This document shows, in pieces, positions 61,665-64,000 of a stretch of DNA of 64,000 bases. The position numbers and the translations under genes were made by a program. Position 1 is the first letter of the stretch. The number at the start of each line of letters is the position of its first letter. Source of the stretch: a virus. Where the stretch lies: positions 1 through 64,000 of the IMG/VR virus record IMGVR_UViG_3300042332_000818; one strand, written 5' to 3'. The notes beneath the pieces were generated by a model. That model was not told the DNA's origin, ran no database searches, and saw nothing but the letters and a program-made list of their open reading frames with translations.

Positions 61665-64000
61665 ATGGCAACGTCTTGTTTTAATGTTAATGATCCTGGA
61701 TATCAGGCTTTGTTAAGTGCTTATAACGGTAATAATATTCTAGTAGATAGTCTTATTACTTCTTACCAAAAGGCTGGTAATGGAGATGCTATACCTTCTC
61801 CTGAGCAGGTTTCAGAGATGCTGAAAAACATGTATGTTGAAAAAGCAATAGACCCTGTAAAGGTTTCTTACTATCAAACAGTTGCGGATCAGTCTACAAG
61901 CCAGGCTCAACGAGATGCTGTTATTAGTGTTCTTGAGTTTACTGAAAAAACTGACTTTGATCCTACGTCTCACACTTATGTAGATAGACAAACCGGTCAG
62001 ATTTTAAAGTCTACTACAACAGCTATCAAGGGCTCTTCTAAAATAGATAACTATTTACTTAATAGAGAAATAGGTAATCTTGCTGATAGAATGCTGGAGG
62101 GTATTATTACAGGTAAAAGATTAACCGATGTTTCTTTGGATTACTTTGATGAGCAGGGTAATAAAAAGACACTAGAGGTTTCTACTGAAACTCTAAATGA
62201 TATCTGGAGTGAGATGGAAGCTGTTGTAAGAACTCATCTTGAGATGGGCTCAGTGCTTATTCCTCAAGTGGTTGTTCAAAACTTAGAAGCTGGTATTGCC
62301 GGTTCTATAGACGTGCTTGTTGTAAAAAGAAATGGAAGCATGCAGGTTCTTGATCTTAAAACATCAAAGACTTCTGTAAAAGAGAAAAAAAATAACGGTA
62401 AGATTTCTTACTACCACACTGCATACGACCTTGAGAACGATTCAATTCTTGTAGAAAAAGGTCTGGCTTCAAAGCTTACAAAACATCAGCAGCATATTCT
62501 TCAGGTGAATATTTATACTAGAATGTTGGAGGCTGCTGGTTTTAAAGTTACAGAAGCATATACTCACAGATACAAAGTTGATATTAATGAGACTGAGACA
62601 GGTATCAATGGTATTGTAGATGAAGGTCGTTCAGAGAACATGTATTATGAAGAGTCTATGCTTGCTGACGCAATCATTGCAGAAAAAACTCATTACAGTG
62701 GTAATCCGGTAGGTCAAGCATTGTTTGAAGAAGCTGACACTGAGAAATCACTACCTCAGAAAAGAGCTCAACTCTTAATAGAGAACTCAATTATTAAGCC
62801 TTTGACTATGAGATTAAAGAATCTTTCCGATATCTATCGTGAAAGAGTGAATCTCAGAGATGATAACAATAGATTGTTTGTACCAAAGGCTGAAGATACC
62901 ATTAATAAGCTGCAAGATCTTTTGTTTGTAATAGAGAAAGAGGGTAAGTCTGGTAGAGCAATACTTGCTTACTCTAGATTTCTTCGTTATGCTACGGAGG
63001 ACATGCAAAAAATCATTGACTTTCTTTCAAATAAAGAAAACGTTGAGTCTGAGAGAGCTGCCGGTATCATTACTAATGCTTCAAATTTTCTAGAAACATA
63101 TAGTGATATTCAAAGAGCTTCAGGTGAACTACGACCAGAACTTCCATTAGAGCAACAAAAGCTCTATGATAAAATGGTATTAGCTTTAAACGAGGCATTA
63201 GCTGTTGTGCATGCTGCTAAAGAACAGCATGTAAAATATATAATTAAAACCGGTACTTCTCAAAAACTTACAGATGAGGAGATTGATCAAGCTTTAAAAG
63301 AAGCTGAGACTATTTCAGGAGTTGATGCTGCGATTGGTGATCTTGATACCAGTACAGATGTACTTCTTAGAATTATTGCTAAGAGATTTAAAAGACAGTT
63401 GTTGACTGCTCAAGATAATTCTCGTGCTTTCAATAAGAGAGCTGATGAAGCTGCTGCAGATTTGATTAGACTTTCTCCAGGAAGAGTTGTAGACTATGGT
63501 TTCATGTATGAGGTTGATGCTAAAGGAGACCTTGTAGTTGTTGATCCTTATTCTACTGCATATTATGAAATGGAGGATGATCTTAGAAAAGATCTTTATG
63601 ATTCTGACGGTAAATGGATAAACTACTACGAGATTAAAGATCCCCTTTCTGCTGATCCTAAGCACATTCAACATAACAAAGAACTCTTTGAAAAAAGAGA
63701 AGCTTATAATAGATTTAGAAGAGCTGAGATTATTGAGAATGGTACGTTTAAAGATGGTGAATATCATAAGTACAATGATGAATTTAAAGCGGCAAGATCT
63801 AGATTTGAATACTTTAATGGAAGATCTTGGGTAAAGAGACCACAGGTGAGTGATAGTCAATACCGAGTATTTAGAAACAAATACTACGAGGTTCATCATG
63901 ATGTAACTCTTCCTGTTAGAAGTGGTAAAGGTTATACCGGTGTAGCTACAACTAGAACTATTGAAGTTCCTAAACGTAAGTATGCTGAACCAAGATTAGA
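61665..64000 (+). CDS. Large PD-(D/E)XK nuclease-containing protein, 3' end outside window
   Basis: The ATG lies 4 bases after the giant gene's stop, and the frame stays open for 778 codons to the right edge. The N-terminal third holds a RecB/Cas4-type nuclease pattern: HTYVDRQTGQILKSTTTAI (about residues 108-126), AGSID216, LD230-L-K232, and Q280-VNI-Y284. Residues ~350-778 are helical and charged, probably the start of a long non-nuclease region like that of its giant neighbour. Packaging next to the polymerase suggests it enters the host and cuts or processes DNA early. Which DNA it attacks is unknown. Confidence 0.75.
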   Translation, partial: MATSCFNVNDPGYQALLSAYNGNNILVDSLITSYQKAGNGDAIPSPEQVSEMLKNMYVEKAIDPVKVSYYQTVADQSTSQAQRDAVISVLEFTEKTDFDPTSHTYVDRQTGQILKSTTTAIKGSSKIDNYLLNREIGNLADRMLEGIITGKRLTDVSLDYFDEQGNKKTLEVSTETLNDIWSEMEAVVRTHLEMGSVLIPQVVVQNLEAGIAGSIDVLVVKRNGSMQVLDLKTSKTSVKEKKNNGKISYYHTAYDLENDSILVEKGLASKLTKHQQHILQVNIYTRMLEAAGFKVTEAYTHRYKVDINETETGINGIVDEGRSENMYYEESMLADAIIAEKTHYSGNPVGQALFEEADTEKSLPQKRAQLLIENSIIKPLTMRLKNLSDIYRERVNLRDDNNRLFVPKAEDTINKLQDLLFVIEKEGKSGRAILAYSRFLRYATEDMQKIIDFLSNKENVESERAAGIITNASNFLETYSDIQRASGELRPELPLEQQKLYDKMVLALNEALAVVHAAKEQHVKYIIKTGTSQKLTDEEIDQALKEAETISGVDAAIGDLDTSTDVLLRIIAKRFKRQLLTAQDNSRAFNKRADEAAADLIRLSPGRVVDYGFMYEVDAKGDLVVVDPYSTAYYEMEDDLRKDLYDSDGKWINYYEIKDPLSADPKHIQHNKELFEKREAYNRFRRAEIIENGTFKDGEYHKYNDEFKAARSRFEYFNGRSWVKRPQVSDSQYRVFRNKYYEVHHDVTLPVRSGKGYTGVATTRTIEVPKRKYAEPRL

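Noticed and set aside
1-64000. Integrase, attachment site or lysogeny genes
   Set aside because: None seen. The window is entirely structural and internal-protein genes, so lifestyle cannot be judged from it.

Overview
This 64 kb window is the late structural and ejection-cargo half of a large, tailed, AT-rich double-stranded DNA phage. Every gene that I accept lies on the + strand, packed with TAATG or ATGA overlaps or gaps of a few bases. Start codons are usually preceded by A/T-rich sequence rather than a GGAGG-type site, as is usual in Bacteroidota and their phages. The gene set (portal, acidic scaffold-like protein, major capsid protein, P22 gp4-like ring proteins, a large muzzle/stabilisation-type tail protein, glycine-rich internal proteins and a 4492-residue protein with an RNA polymerase DxDxD loop) points to a crAss-like phage (Crassvirales) of a Bacteroidota host. 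I recognised these families by eye; no search was run.

Layout. 1-7.4 kb is the head module: portal C-terminus, scaffold-like protein, capsid protein, then a 338-residue protein, two very small proteins, a ring-type protein, a Dps/ferritin-like protein and an apparently highly expressed 376-residue virion protein. 7.5-25.5 kb is a fibre module: three paralogous small-to-medium fibres, two very long fibres each ending in a self-cleaving S74 chaperone, and several LamG-type or Cys-rich accessory proteins. 25.6-31.1 kb holds small coiled-coil proteins and a run of fibronectin-III-like and Cys-rich fibre proteins. A metallophosphoesterase follows at 31.3 kb. 32.5-39.4 kb is the neck/tail module (a conserved 193-residue protein, two ring-type proteins, a 1567-residue muzzle-like protein). 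39.4 kb to the end is the internal or ejected protein module: a protein with a lysozyme-like C-terminus, two glycine-motif proteins, a 931-residue protein, the giant RNA polymerase protein (which also carries a HExxH metallopeptidase motif), and a large PD-(D/E)XK nuclease protein that runs off the right edge.

Transcription appears to be divided into units. Rho-independent-type hairpins at about 7.45, 26.63 and 31.19 kb, and weaker ones at 3.71 and 45.31 kb, mark unit ends. A recurring GTATATT-N4-TGTA element just upstream of start codons looks like a phage promoter.

The least expected observations are: a compact multi-branched RNA-like element after the capsid gene with a CTA triplet in a 7-nt loop; FN3 domains that seem split across neighbouring in-frame cistrons; the polymerase-plus-metallopeptidase giant protein with a compositionally foreign insert; and the repeated promoter-like element.
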